A DNA stretch of 6,430 nucleotides from the NCBI GenBank assembly GCA_002506645.1, contig DAXY01000032.1, forward strand, positions 26,670 through 33,099, read 5' to 3'. This stretch comes from Vulcanisaeta distributa. GTDB lineage: Archaea > Thermoproteota > Thermoprotei > Thermoproteales > Thermocladiaceae. The position numbers and the translations under genes were made by a program. Below, piece after piece: positions 5,316-6,430 of this stretch. The notes under the pieces are model-generated. The model saw only the letters and a list, made by a program, of their open reading frames with translations, was not told the origin of the DNA and did not search any database. Position 1 is the stretch's first letter. Each line of letters begins with the position of its first letter.

Positions 5316-6296
5316 TCACTTATATAACCAACAGGCCACGAGATGTCTCCTAGCTGCCTTACCCTCGAGATTCACCATTGGCGGCTCCTTGGCATCACAA
5401 AGGCCCTTTAGGTAATCCCTATCCCTATAGAATGGGCATCTTGGGTGGAACCTGCAGCCGGGTGGTGGATTTATTAGGCTCGGAACCTCACCCGGTATGA
5501 ATGATAGGGTCTTGTCTGTCCTGAGCGTTGGTACACTTGATATTAAGCCCTGGGTGTATGGGTGGCTTGGGTTTCCGTATATATCCTCAGCACCGCCTAT
5601 CTCCACAATCTTCCCAGCATACATTATGGCCACTGAATCGGCGAGTTCGCTTGCCAATGCCAGGTCATGCGTTATGAATATGTATGATAGCTTATACTCC
5701 CACTTGAGCTTCTTGAGTAGGTTCATTATGTTTGCCTGCGTCATGACGTCAAGCGCTGAGGTTGGTTCATCAAGAATCACTATCTTTGGGTGCGCCATTA
5801 TCGCCATGGCGATTACGACCCTCTGCTTCATGCCCCCACTGAGCTGGTGCGGGTACCTATTCACGATATCCTCAGGCAATCCAACCGATTTCAGGGCATC
5901 CATCGCCATCTTAAGCGCGTCATCCTTATTCATCCCCTGTAGTATTAACGGCTCTATCATCTGATCGCCAATCCTTATTACCGGGTTTAAGGCATTCATT
6001 GAAGCCTGGGGTACCATGGCAATCCTCCTCCACCTGATTTCCCTCCTAAACTCGGCCTCGGGGATGTGTAGGACCTCACTACCGTCCAGGTAAATTTCAC
6101 CACTAACAAGCACCACGTTCCTCTCCCAAACACGGGTGAGCAGCTTGGCCAACGTCGATTTACCGCTTCCAGACTCACCAACCACGGCCAAGGTCTCGCC
6201 CTCATTCAGCTCAAATGATACGTCGTCGACGGCCTTAACAATGCCCTTTGTTGTGGCGTAATAAAGCTTCGCATGTCTAACCTCGAGCAAGGCCAT
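5316..6296 (-). CDS. oppD: Oligopeptide/dipeptide ABC transporter ATPase (OppD/DppD type)
   Basis: First ATPase of the Opp/Dpp-class importer, expected to form a heterodimer with the OppF-type subunit under the two permeases. The 326-residue protein has Walker A GESGSGKST (40-48), Q-loop MVPQASMNALNP (94-105), signature LSGGMKQR (152-159), Walker B KIVILDE (171-177) with Glu177, and His210 in ITHD. The form AMVPQ...LSGGM is typical of OppD rather than OppF. The C-terminal domain has PPPGCRFHPRC with Cys 281, 287, 300 and 322, a likely iron-sulfur site as in the partner. I chose ATG 6296: GGTGA at 6306-6302 stands 5 nt before it and it gives MALLEVRHAKLYY, a normal family start. A GTG at 6305 would add three residues and overlap the permease stop by GTGA. 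It follows the permease directly, in one operon. Confidence 0.94.
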   Translation of the reverse strand: MALLEVRHAKLYYATTKGIVKAVDDVSFELNEGETLAVVGESGSGKSTLAKLLTRVWERNVVLVSGEIYLDGSEVLHIPEAEFRREIRWRRIAMVPQASMNALNPVIRIGDQMIEPLILQGMNKDDALKMAMDALKSVGLPEDIVNRYPHQLSGGMKQRVVIAMAIMAHPKIVILDEPTSALDVMTQANIMNLLKKLKWEYKLSYIFITHDLALASELADSVAIMYAGKIVEIGGAEDIYGNPSHPYTQGLISSVPTLRTDKTLSFIPGEVPSLINPPPGCRFHPRCPFYRDRDYLKGLCDAKEPPMVNLEGKAARRHLVACWLYK

Positions 6297-6301
6297 GGCC
6301 C

Positions 6302-6430
6302 TCACCCATACCTAAGCCTTGGGTTAACCACGGGTTCAAGGGCTATTGCGGTTAATATAAAGACTATAGCCACAAACGCGATTAATAGGCCCGGCGGTAT
6401 AACCCACCACCAATACCCAGACGTTAAGGC
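6302..6430 (-). CDS. oppC: ABC transporter permease, C-terminal end (OppC/DppC type), partial
   Basis: The gene runs off the right edge of the window; only its last 42 codons and the TGA (6304-6302) are present. They read ALTSGYWWWVIPPGLLIAF, then a hydrophobic membrane helix and ALEPVVNPRLRYG. The WWxxPPGL entry into the last helix and the closing D/NPRLR are typical of OppC/DppC inner-membrane permeases of peptide importers. It directly precedes oppD, which begins 5 nt after the stop (or overlaps it if GTG 6305 is used), in the usual order of permease followed by the two ATPases. The stop codon is part of the GGTGA that serves as oppD's ribosome binding site. Function follows from this short piece plus context; substrate unknown. 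Confidence 0.85.
   Translation of the reverse strand, partial: ALTSGYWWWVIPPGLLIAFVAIVFILTAIALEPVVNPRLRYG

Noticed and set aside
5497..5964. 155-codon open frame on the + strand opposite oppD
   Set aside because: It lies entirely opposite conserved ABC ATPase motifs and its Ser/Ile-rich product looks like an antisense artefact.
1..6430. CRISPR arrays, tRNA genes, insertion sequences or defence systems
   Set aside because: I looked on both strands and found no repeated spacers, cloverleaf, transposase or terminal repeats; the window is mostly ordinary archaeal housekeeping and transport genes.

Overview
The window reads as a piece of a crenarchaeal chromosome, most likely a hyperthermophile of the Thermoproteales (Vulcanisaeta/Caldivirga-like). 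This is inferred from the archaeal gene content (L15e, Pop5, Rpp30, a THUMP-SPOUT protein), heavy use of AGG for Arg and ATA for Ile, TATA boxes about 24-30 nt before start codons (leaderless transcription), and GGTGA-type ribosome binding sites. The genus is not proven from the sequence.

Left part, + strand (1-3581): an RNA-metabolism cluster. A THUMP-SPOUT putative RNA methylase overlaps by ATGA a small winged-helix-like protein of unknown role. After a 142-nt gap with a hairpin and opposed TATA-like elements comes a compact operon: rpl15e, a COG1325-type RNA-binding protein, RNase P Rpp30 and RNase P Pop5. These genes overlap by GTGA or ATGA or lie 6 nt apart. This is the front half of the archaeal 'exosome superoperon', here ending after pop5.

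Middle (3582-3679): a 98-nt gap between convergent genes. On the minus strand I read a complete, previously unlisted C/D box guide RNA: box C GTGATGA, 12-nt guide, D' CCGA, 3-nt spacer, C' GTGAGGA, 12-nt guide, box D CTGA. A TATA-like box is centred 27-28 nt before box C. The gene ends against the pop5 stop codon. It is the most interesting element in the window.

Right part, - strand (3680-6430): a flavin reductase-like protein with its own promoter, then (reading upstream) the two ATPase subunits of an oligopeptide/dipeptide (Opp/Dpp) ABC importer and the C-terminal end of its inner-membrane permease (OppC/DppC type). The second ATPase gene has its own promoter-like element. The substrate-binding protein and the rest of the permeases lie beyond the right edge. 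Guide RNA, RNase P and L15e all belong to RNA processing and ribosome assembly; the importer and flavin reductase are metabolic neighbours with no evident functional tie.
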